64,000 bases of DNA, from positions 36,886,755 to 36,950,754 of the forward strand of contig NC_053048.1 in assembly GCF_003473485.1 (NCBI RefSeq), read 5' to 3'. The translations under genes and the position numbers were made by a program. The notes under the pieces are model-generated. The model was not told the DNA's origin. It saw only the letters and a program-made list of their open reading frames with translations, and did no database searches. Below, in pieces: positions 12,301 through 24,100 of the stretch. Positions within the stretch are counted from its first letter, which is position 1. Each line of letters begins with the position of its first letter. Source of the DNA: Medicago truncatula (lineage: Eukaryota; Streptophyta; Magnoliopsida; Fabales; Fabaceae).

Positions 12301-13758
12301 GAATCCAACATAACAGGAAAGAACTATAACCATGCTTCATTGCATTTATTACCAGCCAACACATATATAAATCAGCAATGAGGAAAAATATTTAAATGTT
12401 CTCAACAAAAATATGAAATTTATCATAGAATACTCTTTTAAACATATAGCATATCATAATTGATGGACCAATCAGAATTTTGAGTAACAAATCATAAGGT
12501 TTAAGAGAATCACAAGGAAGCCATACTTTTTCTTGAGTTTGATCAAGCTCCCCTCTTTCAGAAAGCTCCACCGATTGATTAAGATCTGTTAGAAAAACCC
12601 TAGAACTGCTTCTACAAGATGTCTCATCTTGAGTGTGACCCAGTGGCTTCTCTCTTTCCGAAATTTCAACTGATTGGTTAAGGTCTAGTACATTATTTGC
12701 AGGAGACTCATCACAAGATGATTCATCACAAGAATCAGGATTAGCATTTGCAAGCATACTCCACTTGGTTAGCACTGGAATGTTTTCCTTATCAGTCCCA
12801 TCCATACTCCTTTTTCTTTTATAACATCGATAGGTTATTAATGGACCGGCCAAGTTCGTCTGTGCTACCTTTTCTTCAGATTGGTTCCTAAAATTATCTT
12901 CCGAGGGTGACTCAGTAGATCTATCTGTTGACTTATTCAAAACAAGAGATTCATTGTCACATGCAGCACTGATTTCCTTTGGAATGGATGTCTCTGAGTT
13001 GATTAAATTGAAATCATTCCCAGCATCCAATTCAGCTGACGGGGAAATATTGTTTATATTAGAACCATTGTCACATTCATTACCAGAGTTTTCACCTACA
13101 AAAGAATTTTTCTGTGTGTCAGAACCATTCTGTGAAGCCTTCTTTGTTGGGGGAAATTCATCAACATCCTTCTTGGAGTTATCCTCACATGGCTGTCTTG
13201 TTAAAAAGGATTCGTTCGTAGTAACTGTCATTTCTGTTTCATCAGAAATTCCAAGCTCCCCTGGTTCCGGGACCAGGACACCTGGCCTTTGAACTGGAAG
13301 TGGCGTTGAATGATTTGGTTGTTTGATGCATTCAAAGCACGGCTTTTGTCCATCACTAGTATCCTATGAAATATACGGACAGAAAGAAGAGTAAGCACTT
13401 CATATCATATTCATAAGAATCAACCCAATCTAGGAGGTTGAAAAAAATACATAATAGTAATTGAAGCAAGTAATATACTTTTCACTTTCCATATACATCA
13501 ATGCACTTACATGTAGTATTTTGTTTAAAAGAATAATGTGGTAGAAATACATTAGTCAACCTAGGTGCATTAGAATCTCACCGTTGATTTTTCTTCATGT
13601 TTTTCTGATGTCTTCTCATTAGTAAGCTTGGCTTGTTTAGATAAAGAACAATCACGGGCATCTTCACCAACTGAATTTTGCTGATTTTCAAGCACAAAAC
13701 TTCTACTTTGAGAGTGTCGCCTTCTTTTGTAGGTAAAAAATACTTTGTTGTCAAACAT
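9343..13758 (-). CDS. CHR4-tail-like nuclear protein with a SANT/Myb-like domain, no helicase
   Basis: Six exons join without a frame break: 13758-13582, 13363-12527, 12016-11967, 11859-11549, 11030-10873 and 10575-9343 (all GT-AG), giving 921 residues. An in-frame TAA lies just before the ATG at 13758, and an intron acceptor precedes it, implying a 5' UTR intron. Residues about 635-687 ([20 protein letters not shown], then [11 protein letters not shown]) form a SANT/Myb-like domain. With [12 protein letters not shown] and the terminal [17 protein letters not shown] they resemble, from memory, the C-terminal tail of the chromatin remodeller CHR4. No PHD, chromo or SNF2 helicase domain is present. 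The rest is hydrophilic and low-complexity, with a basic RCYKRKR patch. Candidate EAR repressor motifs are LSLGLSL near residue 555 and two DLNQSVE repeats in exon 2. I infer a nuclear, chromatin-associated role. It may be a retained duplicate of a CHR4 tail or a separate family; expression is unproven. Confidence 0.72.
11165..11530. mobile_element. MITE-like repeat in an intron of the CHR4-tail gene
   Basis: The sequence opens with CATGTTTGGATAAACAACT and contains many AAGCTTAT/ATAAGC motifs, a pattern repeated at 38120-38320 and 57170-58580. Two internal copies of a roughly 85-bp unit (near 11325-11400 and 11410-11480) share CAGATTATAGACATGTCATA. It lies wholly in the intron 11031-11548. 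Confidence 0.55.
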
Positions 13759-15640
13759 TTATACTTATCTGAAAAGAACTGCTTCACTATTCGATGCTAC
13801 GATTCAAACAATATTGAACGAATAAAAGACGAATGTTTGGCCAAACATAAATAAGTCACAATCTGCATTAGCGTCAGCTACCCTGGGCCTGTAGATGTAA
13901 AAACAAACACCAGAAAAGTAGACAGTTAAAAGTGATAGAATGAAAGATAGTTCACAAGATTTTGGAATTCTGATAGCATACATAATCAGTCTAAAGAGCC
14001 AATTTCAAGTCCTTGATTGTGTATTGCTCTCCTAATTTAACTAGTAAGTTAGTTCAAAAGTTCTTGAGGATTGTAATTGGTATCATCAAATATGAACTCA
14101 TGCAAAAAGGGTAGACAAGTTTCGCCACAATCATTTGAAATATCAATTTTTAAATCTTCATTCAAACTTCAGTGGAGCATATTGTGATTGTTTTAAAATC
14201 TAAGACAGTTTCAGTAACAGAAAATTTCATACAACATATGCAGAAGAAAAAAAATGGAAGCTCGCATTTATAATCTATGTAAATATAAATATCTATATCT
14301 ATATAAATATAATGACTAACTAGGTAGCAAGACAAAGAAGTAGATTCAGTGATTCTCTCAGATCTTTTTCCTTCTGCAATCACAAATTCTTGAAAACCTT
14401 AATCAGCGGTAGCAACAATTGAATCATCAAATCGCATATGAGATTCTCTTAACATAAATTCCAACATACAAACAATCCCTAACAGAAGAAACTTTTAAGT
14501 TGCAATTTCAAAACAATATTTTTTCATCAATGACCATATTTATCAAAATCATAAGCAATTTTTCCTATTTACCACATAAATCCATACAAACTATACCAAT
14601 CTGACCACTATCGAGTCAGCTCAAAGCGCAAACAAGAAAAATTGAAGCATAACACAGAAAAACAAAAAAGAAACAAACTTTACTCCTAAATTGAAGCTAG
14701 AAACACAAAACCCATTATTCATTTTTACTTCAAACAAAAAAAAAGATTCCTTGCAAATAAATCTAACAAGATAATGATTCCATTTCAACTAAAAAATCGT
14801 TAATGTTCATTCACAGTTCAAGCATTTTCTACACCACCCAACAAATTTATAACCTTTATCATGCAATTAACAAGGACAAAAACAAAAAAGTAAGCATTGA
14901 TCAAATTAGATTCACAAGTTCATTTTTACCAGTAGCAACAATATATGAGATTCACAAATTCAATTGGACCATTTAGGGCCCTTATGAGATTCTCTAACAT
15001 AAATTCCTATATAGAGGCAATCCCTGACAGAAGAAACTTCTAAATTGCAATTTCAAAACAATATTTTTTTCATCAATGACAATATTTACAATAAATCATA
15101 AGCAATTGTCTCCTATTTACCAGATAAATCCACACAAACTATACCAACCTGGCAACTATCATCAAGTCACTTCAAACCACAAACAAGAAAAATTGAAGCA
15201 TAACACAGAAAAACATAAAAAATAAAAAATAAAAAATAAAAAAATAAAAAAACAAACTTTACTCATGAATTGAAGCTAGAAACATTCCAGACACAAAACC
15301 CATTATTTATTTTGACTTAAAACAAAGAATATAAATAAATAAAAGAGATTCCTTGCAGATAAACTGAACAAAATAATGATTCCATTTCAAGTAAAAAAAA
15401 TCATTAATTTTCATTTTTCATTCACAAATCAAGCATTTCTCTTCAGCACCCAACAAATTAGCAAACTTCATCATTCAATTAACAAAAACAAAAACAAAAA
15501 GAGTAAGAAAAAGCTTACATATAATGAAAGAAGAGACATAGCAAAGTTGAAGGTTCTTCTGTCTACTGAGGAACAAGAAACATCCTAGTACAGTGTATTA
15601 AGGTGATGTTTTTTCATTTTTTTGTTCATGTTTGTAAATT
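13759..15640 (-). other. 5' leader region of the CHR4-tail gene with a ~500-bp direct duplication
   Basis: No coding exon is supported. Bases about 14435-14930 and 14985-15500 are two direct copies. Both contain ACAGAAGAAACTT, GCAATTTCAAAACAATATTT, AAGAAAAATTGAAGCATAAC and the CCCATTATT-to-CATTTCAA segments. The region presumably holds the 5' UTR introns and promoter of the downstream minus-strand gene. AT-rich TAAAAAATAAAA repeats occur at about 15218-15250. Confidence 0.5.
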
Positions 15641-16400
15641 GCACTAAATGGGAATAAGAACAACACAACAGGAACAGGTGCCACACTCAGTCACTGACAG
15701 AAACGTTTGTTATTGCTTTTGCTTGCGTTTTTCTTTCACTCCAATAATAATCTACACGTCACTTCCTCAGATATGTTGTTGTTCTAAGGCCAAGATATGC
15801 TTTAAGGCCCATTGTTTAATTCAAGGCCCATTGTTTTCAAAGATGATGTATTTGTTAAGTTATGAAAATAATTTAATTAATTTACTAAGTCAAATCAAAT
15901 TAAAAAAAAAAATTAACCTTTAAGTAATTTCCTAGTCAAATCAAAATTAATTATTTATGAAAACTTGACTTTTTAATATTTAAAATCAAATATAATTTAA
16001 TGTTTTAACAAAAATGCTAAAGTATTAAATAATATCATACTTTTATAAGCAAAAATCAACATTTTGGATTCATTCATTAAATGATGTGTGTGGTCTATAA
16101 TAAAGACTATATACATCATTAATTGAATGAATCTAAAATGTAAATTTTTACTTATAACAGTGATCGGATGGTTTATTTAATCTATAACTTTTTTTATCAT
16201 TGATTTAATTTACACCGGTTAGTTTTATACATTCATGTAAAAGGAGATTGAACAATAAATTCAAGGTTAAAATCAATTGTAAAAGTTAAAAGTTATAATT
16301 TTTAACTTCAAATAGATTCAATTGTAAAAGTAAAATCAATTCTACCTGAACACATTCAAACAAGTCAAAATCAATTTTAGATCTTTATACAGTGTGTCAT
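15641..16400. other. AT-rich intergenic spacer
   Basis: No gene seen. The stretch is AT-rich with short similarities to intergenic repeat families. The AAAATCAATT-rich part at about 16260-16375 also occurs in variants near 59455-59650. Confidence 0.4.
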
Positions 16401-16407
16401 TAAACTT

Positions 16408-17172
16408 AGTGTGTGTTTGGTTCAACTTTGCATATAATTGATTCTAATAGTATTGATTCTGATAGAATTGATTCTGACAGAATTGATTTTCAGATAATTG
16501 ATTTATGTTTGGATACAATAATTCATAATTGATTAAACAAACTGAATGTCGTTCGGATAGTTTTTATCAAAATTGATTTTGAATGTATAATTACTAAAAT
16601 GGACATAGCTAAATTCAAGTAAATGTGCTTAGTCGAATGTATATGTCATCAATACTAAATGTAGATATATTATTTAATTTAAATAAATAAATTTTCTATA
16701 TATTAATTTAAAACTTAAAAAATACGATCATTAAACTAATTTTATTTTACAAAATATTTCTTCATATATTTTATATTTTTTGATAAAATATATTTAAGTA
16801 ATACTAGAGTTAGTTGGCAAAAATGATAAAATATAGTGCAAAAAAAATGTAAAAGAAAAAATACAGTAAATTTGAATGGGGACATCGTAAAGAAAAATTC
16901 AAAATTTGGTAAGTCATGACCGTAAACATTTTTCGGGGGCTAATTTGGTTCGTTAAGTTTTCTAATTAAATTTGGTTTATCAAATTAAATTACAAAGCAA
17001 AAAGAAGGAGAATTGATAAAGGGCAATAAAGGAAAATAATAGGTTATAATAATCAAAATAGAAAATTTAACGTAGAATTGATTCTAAAAAAGCTAGAAGC
17101 TAAGATTCATAGCTTTAAGGATAATTGTTTTTGGAGAATAGAATCAATTCTTAAAAGTCAAACCAAACACCA
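16408..17172. mobile_element. Foldback TIR element, about 0.77 kb
   Basis: GTGTTTGGTTCAACTTT...ATTGATTCTA on the left mirrors TAGAATCAAT...AAGTCAAACCAAACAC on the right. The interior is AT-rich and non-coding. I could not assign a convincing target-site duplication. It resembles short PIF/Harbinger- or MULE-like non-autonomous elements. Confidence 0.5.
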
Positions 17173-18152
17173 TTAAAAACTCAAATTTTCACTTTTAAAG
17201 ATTGTAGAATCACTTCTTGGTGTTGAAAAACTAAACCAAACAGAATCTTAGTGTGTTTATCAAAGATTCCGTTGAAACCGTAATTGAGAAAAGTTAAAGT
17301 TTCATTGGAAAATAGCAGTTTCTCATCAAAGTATGTGCGTTTATCAAAAGTTGCTTGGAAACATTGAAGGTTTGATTAGGAAGCTAAAACACCAATTGAT
17401 ATACGTATAAGTTTAGATATGAATTGGAAAGTGATGCATGTAGTAGTGTATCATTAAAGCATGCAGGTTTATCAAAGGTTGCAAAGAACCATCAAATGTT
17501 GGACTAGGTTTTTTTTAGATTAACTATAAAACTTATTTTACCAAAGTAACATGCAAAAAAAAAAATGTAATTGATAAGTGTCAAAACTACCTAAATTTCA
17601 ATATACTATCAACACACTTATTAACTTGTTTTTGCAAGAAATCCTATGAAATTCCACAATTTCTTGTAAATATTAGATTGTTGAGGAAAAACAAGGGAAA
17701 TCGATTAACTAAGCTAGCGTGAAGCAAATCGAGTCACAATGATTAGGGTGGATTGCAAGAGCGAATTCACTAAGTGAAAACCAATACTCTTAGCGATTTA
17801 AGGCAGCTTCAATAACCACGTGTATGAGATGGAAATTACTTTACTTTAAAGAAAGACTGATTCCCTAAGTAAAACCACATTCACCTATTGAATCTCCACT
17901 TTTCAACCATATATAAAAGACTATCACAAATCGAGATATTCTTGCACTTTAAAAATATAGGAAAAAGTACAGAAACAACCCACGGTGGAGTCGCTCAAAG
18001 CTCAGATCACCAAGACTTTGAGGTTATTTATTAACTTCTTCTTTGTATCTTTGTATATCTATTGCGAGTATCTATAGCTAATTTCCTTTTGTGTTGAGAT
18101 TAGGTGTAATTAACTATGAAGTTAATGTAAACTATTGACCTAGCTTATCATA
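17173..18152. other. Intergenic spacer
   Basis: No gene found. The 17255-17500 part repeats a GTTTATCAAAG(A/T)TT-like phrase three times at irregular spacing. Nothing else is recognised. Confidence 0.35.
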
Positions 18153-18161
18153 TATAATTTA

Positions 18162-18475
18162 GGCTTAATTGCATTTTTGGACCCCTATCTTTCCAAAAGT
18201 TGCGGTTATGGACCCCTAACTAATTTAACTACAAAACAGCCCCCTATGTTTTGATTCTTTGGCAGTTTTGGACCCCCAGTCCATTGTTGACTCGGTCAAC
18301 GCTGATGTGGCATCCTAAGTGAGGTGCCACGTGTCAATTTTTAATTTTTTTTTTGTCTTGGGGGTCCAAAACTGCCAAAGAATCAAAACATAGGGGGTTG
18401 TTTTGTATTTAAATTAGTTAGGGGTCTATAACCGCAACTTTTGCAAAGATAGGGGTCCAAAAGTGCAATTAAGCC
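18162..18475. mobile_element. 314-bp foldback MITE with perfect 9-bp target duplication
   Basis: The element begins GGCTTAATTGCA and ends TGCAATTAAGCC. The arms are nearly perfect inverted repeats for about 130 bp each, meeting around a central T-rich loop near 18340-18355. TATAATTTA occurs immediately on both sides (18153-18161 and 18476-18484). A 9-bp duplication fits Mutator-like (MULE) transposition. No coding capacity. Confidence 0.9.
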
Positions 18476-18559
18476 TATAATTTATGTTTCATTATATTGA
18501 AGAATTATTTTGTTCTCAATGCATTTTCGACATTGTACTTTTAGTTTAGAATGTGCTGG

Positions 18560-18900
18560 ACAAGGAATTTTTTTTTTTTTTTTTTTTTTATACTTATGTT
18601 CTCTATTATAATTTCATCATAGGTTACAATTCTAGACATATGACTAGGTTTACGTCACAAATCATTGTCGAAACATGATGAAGTTGTATCGATTAACAGA
18701 GTGAGACATCTTAAGTTAATAGGTACAATAAATAGCTCGTCATTTACCAAAACACATAAACATATTATGAGTGATATATGGAGATATAATTGAACCACTA
18801 AAAATATATAATTGATCAAAAGGATGCGTCATAGAAATATTTAATGAAATTTAATCTCAACACAAAATTTTAATTTGTGAAGTTTCCTAACATTCACCGC
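18560..18900. other. Spacer with a poly-T tract
   Basis: A run of about 21-23 T residues lies at 18568-18590. No gene or element boundary is visible in the remainder. Confidence 0.35.
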
Positions 18901-18989
18901 ATTTAGTTTATGTCACAAAAAGTTTCCAAAACTCTATCACAGAATAGTAAAAATTGTTGAATGGTTAAATTATTTGCAAGTCTTTGTGG

Positions 18990-19139
18990 ATGCCATAAAT
19001 AAGGTGCTTTGATTGTTGATATAGATTTATCAATAAACCATTTGGTTTTAGCAAGAACAAAATGACCTAGATTATTCCAAATAGAATTTCCAATTCCAAC
19101 TTTATTCAAAGATATCAAAAGCAGACAACAAAATTGCAT
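18990..19139 (-). pseudogene. LINE RNase H-like fragment (N-terminal part)
   Basis: The minus-strand frame reads NKVGIGNSIWNNLGHFVLAK followed by TKWF, the start of the RNase H-like domain (RVT_3) found at the C-terminus of plant LINE-derived proteins. The family DD residue pair appears as NN here. The fragment soon runs into unrelated sequence. Confidence 0.6.
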
Positions 19140-19288
19140 TTAAATCTTTCTGCAACAGGTTTTATCCACATAAATTATAAACACGGGGTCGGACCTTTTC
19201 TATCTGGGACTGTCAAATTCGTTGTGTAAACAATTTTTTATTAAAAAATAACCAATCAAATAAATAAAGATTTTTTACAATCATAAAT

Positions 19289-19576
19289 TTAACTCGTTTC
19301 ATTCGTCAAAATAATAACAATACATGATGGAATGTACTCAAAGACTTGATGACTCGCATATGACAACGTCGTTCGAGCCAGTAAATCAGGTACATTGTTT
19401 TCTTGATTCGTAATGAAACTCATTCTTAAGTTTGGTAAAGAGTGCATAACAGTTCTATAAGTATATAATAAAGCACTGAACTCTGTTCTATGACTCAATT
19501 TACCCGAAATATAATTACCATCAACGACTAGCTTGAAATCTACTTCTATTGACACTCGATTATAACCTAGATTCAT
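19289..19576 (-). pseudogene. LINE RNase H-like fragment (C-terminal part)
   Basis: An open frame contains LGYNRVSIEVDFKLVVDG, TEFSALL and HSLPNLRMSFITNQENNVPD, the second half of the plant LINE RNase H domain. It lies upstream, in transcription order, of the N-terminal part at 18990-19139, so the two halves are out of order. Presumed dead retroelement debris. Confidence 0.65.
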
Positions 19577-19753
19577 AAGTTAGAGTATCACTTGTTTCGA
19601 CCCCACGCTTCTGCCTCTCGAGGACTAGGTTAGAAATTAACATCAACCATGATATTATTGTTGCACGAATCTTCAAAGTTAGATATTTTTCAAGAGGAAA
19701 TTTTTTTGGAGGCCAAACTAGGGCCTAATGCAAATTTTATATAGTGTAGTATC

Positions 19754-19888
19754 CATGCTAAATGTTTTATGTCTCAAAATTCCATTTGCACTCAATGTCA
19801 TCTTCCCTTTGAAACTCTTGCGCATGTACTTAGAAATTGTGAAGATGTTAAGTCCTTTTGGGAAGGATTCATTAAAAATGATACATGA
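19754..19888 (+). pseudogene. LINE zf-RVT zinc-binding fragment
   Basis: The plus-strand frame gives ICTQCHLPFETLAHVLRNCE then SFWEGF, matching the C-x2-C...H-x4-C pattern of the zf-RVT domain that follows the reverse transcriptase in plant LINEs. It is on the opposite strand to the RNase H pieces nearby, showing local rearrangement or separate insertions. Confidence 0.65.
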
Positions 19889-20919
19889 TACAAATTTTCT
19901 AGCATGGCACATATGCTTGGATCGCATGGAATCTATCTAACTAGTCAATTGATAATATATCCCTTTGTTATTTTGGTGTTGCTATTCGGACTTATGGAAA
20001 AATATATAAACAATATGGGTTTCTCTTAGGTGTCCTCCATGCAAGATAATTTGCATACCTTAGTTCAAAGTTATTCTCATTATATTCATAATCAATAATG
20101 AATTGGTAATCACGAGTGTGTCTCTTGTTAAAAGGGTAACAATATCATAAGCCTTCATTAGGTTAATCCACCTTTTGGCACCTCCATAAAGTAAATATCT
20201 ACGACTTTTCATTTTTACTAATGGAAGCACATCTATTGGAGGCTTAATCACTAATGAAATGATCAAATACTATAATGCTAAAATTAGCTTTAATTACACC
20301 CTAACTAATGAATTAACAAATCTTGTTTATGTCATTCATCTTACGATAGATCTTTTCCTTTCAAATATCATCTCTAAGGTGGACTCTTTTGTGATAGTCA
20401 GATTTATCCAAACGAATTATTTTACTTGTTCTTACAATGCATTTTTTACTAAACTTCATAATGTCTTAAGTTATCTTAATAACCGAAAGAAATAAAAGTA
20501 CTCAACCGTAACTTTATTATTGTTTTTGAATAAAATGTAATCTTTGAAAATTTCAATTTAATTTATGAAATTATTTTGGAAATAAAAGATTATACTCTAT
20601 AATTAATTACTTTTTTTTGTAATGGCCGAAGTTTGAACCCCAAACTTTATATATTTTATATATTATTCGTAGCAATTAAACTAAGTTGACGAGGATATAT
20701 AATTAATTATTTGCTTGAAGAATGTATAATAGTCCAATATTAGTATGTTGGTGAAAAGGACAGCATAACAATGCATGAGCATGACGCCATGAAAGCAACA
20801 ATTATACGGTGCGGTTGTGGCGGGTAGTGAAAAGATAAAATTAAAAATAAAATAAAAAAACTCAAAAGAGTTGTAAAAGACGTAATGTAACGGCCTCGTG
20901 AAACTTCTTCTCATTCTTC
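19889..20919. other. Intergenic spacer upstream of the UGT80 gene
   Basis: No supported gene. Possible further LINE debris (about 20050-20300) is too degraded to call. A tRNA-like GTTTGAACCCC motif at about 20630 may mark a SINE remnant. Confidence 0.35.
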
Positions 20920-20940
20920 CACGTGTCACCCCTATATATT
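20920..20940 (+). promoter_or_regulatory. G-box-like site and TATA box before the UGT80 gene
   Basis: CACGTGTC at 20920-20927 is followed closely by CTATATATT at 20932-20940, about 230 bp before the ATG. The spacing suits a core promoter, with the CACGTG core as a candidate bZIP/bHLH site. The C/T-rich tract that follows would be the 5' UTR. Confidence 0.5.
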
Positions 20941-21167
20941 TTCTCACGCTTTCTCTCCCTTTCTCTTTCGTTTTCCTGGAAAACCAAAAGCGAAAGCAAA
21001 GGAAAAAGAAGAAAAAAATTCACAAAAACAGATACTATTATTCCTTCCTTATTATCACGATCATCAAACCCTTTCCAATAAATCTTCCATTGCTTTTCAT
21101 CATCAAATGCATTTCCTTCATTGCTAGATTTCACAAACATTTTTCGTTCCTTCTTCGTTCTTCCAAA

Positions 21168-24100
21168 ATGGCGAGTAATGATAATTTCAACCGTTCAGAC
21201 TCTTCATTTAGTGATAATTCAGTTTATTTGGACGCTCAAGATCGTTCCGTTCATGATGCTTCTTCTTCAGGTATATTGCTTTGTAACTTGAGATCGTGCA
21301 TTTTCTCATGCAATGTCAACTATATATTAGCTTTGTTTCCGGTGTTCGACACGTGTCAGGGTCGGACACCAACACTATATCCAGATTACATTCAATTAAT
21401 TTATTTTTTAAATTCATTTTTTTAGCTATCACTAGTGTTGACAACATGTCTCGTGTTCATGTTTGTATCGGTGCTTTGAAGAATCTAATAAAAATATAAA
21501 AAATTAATTAATTGAACGCAATCACATGTGTGTTGTCGGACAATAGACACTTCTTCCCTCAGAAGTTTTAGTTCTACAATTACTAATTATGACAATATTG
21601 ATTTATTTATTTTTTTGCATATGAAATTAGAAATAGAATGTGGAATAATAGTAATGTAGAACTCTTTGAGGTGAACAAGCAAGTTTGTAACTATATGTAT
21701 TTTTTTTGGTGTTGGGATTAAGCAGGACGTATTAACAGGGATTCATCATCAAGTGTATCGCAAAATGTGGAAGAATATGGAGCTTTGGGTGTTGTACCTG
21801 AAGGTGAATCGTCCAAGAATGATGCTATAGTTGGAAAGCAAAGACTGCACAGTCGATTATGGGCTAGGTTCTTTGATGAGAATGTTCCTCTCAGGAAAAG
21901 GGTTTGGCTCAATCACTTGCATTCTTCAAATTTTATGCTATTGCTATTTTAAAAACCTATTTTTTTAATTTATTTTAGTAGGAATGTTGTTGTGAGGGAA
22001 GTAATATTTATGCACTACTATATAAAGGCAATGGAAAAGATGGTAGAAATCCGGCTTAGGTAGTTTGGGCAGGTAGAGAGAAGACTTGTAGATTCTATAG
22101 TACGAAGAGTAGATCAGATGGAGGGTGGTCAAATCACTAGAGACAAAATAAGACCTATAAAAACTATTCGAGAAACTATTAAGAAAGATCTAGAGATTAA
22201 TGAGTTGGATAGGGATATGGTGTCATTTGATCCATGCAGCCAATCCCACTTAGTGTGATAAGGCTTGGTTGCTGTTTTTGTTGTTGCCTTGATATAGTGA
22301 TATAATAAATTGCTTAGCATGCTGATATTCATTATACATGCATTACATTGCATCTCTTGATGTTCCTTTAAATGGATCCAGATACTAATATAGTAATTTA
22401 TGTCTCTGAAATTTTCTATAGTTGCTTGATTTTTAATGATTAAAAATTGTTTGCAAATGTTGCAGCTGAGATGGCTAAAAAATGCTTTCATGGTGAAGGA
22501 TGACGGTACTGTAGAAATTGATGTTCCAGGAAATATTAAACCTCTCGCTCTAGAAAATGGAACTGGAGTTATTGATCCTAGCGATGAATCTTGCAACGAA
22601 ACAATCAATGAGGATATTGAACCTATTCGACCGCAACAAATTGCAATGCTTATAGTTGGCACACGGGGAGATGTCCAGCCATTTGTTGCCATTGGGAAGC
22701 GTCTGCAGGTGTCATTCATTCTTGCTTTCTTTAGTAGTAGTTTTTAAACACCAATTGTTTTGAAGAATATGTGCTGTACATCCTTAATCTTCTGCATGCT
22801 TGTGATAATTAATGACTTCCTTTGCAGGAAAGGAATGGTCATTAAAATAATAGTTTTTTTAATAGCAAACACATAATAGAGGTTTGAATTGAAGTATTTG
22901 AGCTTACTCTAGAGGATATTAGAAATTATGTTAGTACTTTTCGCCAAAGTCATATTCCAGGTTTTCAATTGTGGTTATGGTCATGGTTCTGGCTGCCATT
23001 TCGCAAGCTGATGCAGTTTGCAATTGTGTAGGGCTGCACAGTAATGCAGTCTTCAATTCGAAACAATGGTTATATTAAGGAAAGATGGTTTTATGAAACT
23101 ATAGTTAGAAACATCATACTCTGGACACCTTTCATTAGTCTCTGATAAATCCTTGGACTGGAACAAAAGAGTAAACAAACGTCAGTTGAAACTCTTCTTT
23201 GTTTGCAAAATGTTTTGGCACTGAGCAAACGTTTTCTTGTGTGCTACTTTTAATGTTATAACCCTGCTTTGGCTTGCTTATCTGCTTTTAAAGTCCTGAG
23301 AAGATAACTGGTCTCCTCCTATTAAAACATGTGTTCGGAGTTTCTTAAGCAGGTGGATTGAAAGCTTAGATCAGCCATTCAGTTTCTGGTTCCAATTATT
23401 TATTTCACGTGACGTCCTTACCAGTTAACACTCCAAATAACTTCATAATCACACAACTTTACTTCTCTCTCATAAGTTAGCCTAATCGAAACTACTGTTG
23501 GCTGTTGCAGTTAATCAATAAGGTAAAAAGGCAGGATCATGCCTTTGAGCAACACTCGAATAGGTTGAGAGAAACTTTATAGCTGCACAACTTGTATAGG
23601 TGGAAAGTAACCCTTTTGGTTGACTTCCCACTCATCCAACCCATATGAACCATAGCTGATCATAGAGTTCCATTAATTTATTTTCTTAATGATTTATGCC
23701 TCTCCTGTGTTTCATGGTGGATTTCATGATACTTTATAAAATCTTGAGGTTTTAGTTTTAATATTTTTTCCTCCTTGAAATCCTTATATTTTGTTTCGTA
23801 AGTCGATGTTAATCGAATGTAATTCAACCTGATTGAAGCTGAAGTTTGTTTGCAGGCAGATGGCCACAGGGTTAGGCTAGCTACACATAAAAATTTTGAA
23901 GACTTTGTCTTGTCGGCGGGCTTGGAGTTTTACCCTTTAGGTGGAGATCCCAAAGTTCTTGCTGAGTGTAAGTATTTCTTCCCTTATATTATCCAAATAC
24001 TTGATCTTGCTAGATTCAACTTGTATTAATGCTTTAAAGGCCAAGTATTGCCCCCTGGAACTATCTTTTATTAGTAACCTGACATGAAAACTTAACAAGA

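Noticed and set aside
12392..12526. Continuation of the long exon frame past 12527 to a stop near 12392
   Set aside because: A GT donor directly after TQEK at 12527 and an in-phase next exon at 12016 give a better model; the extra residues look like translated intron.
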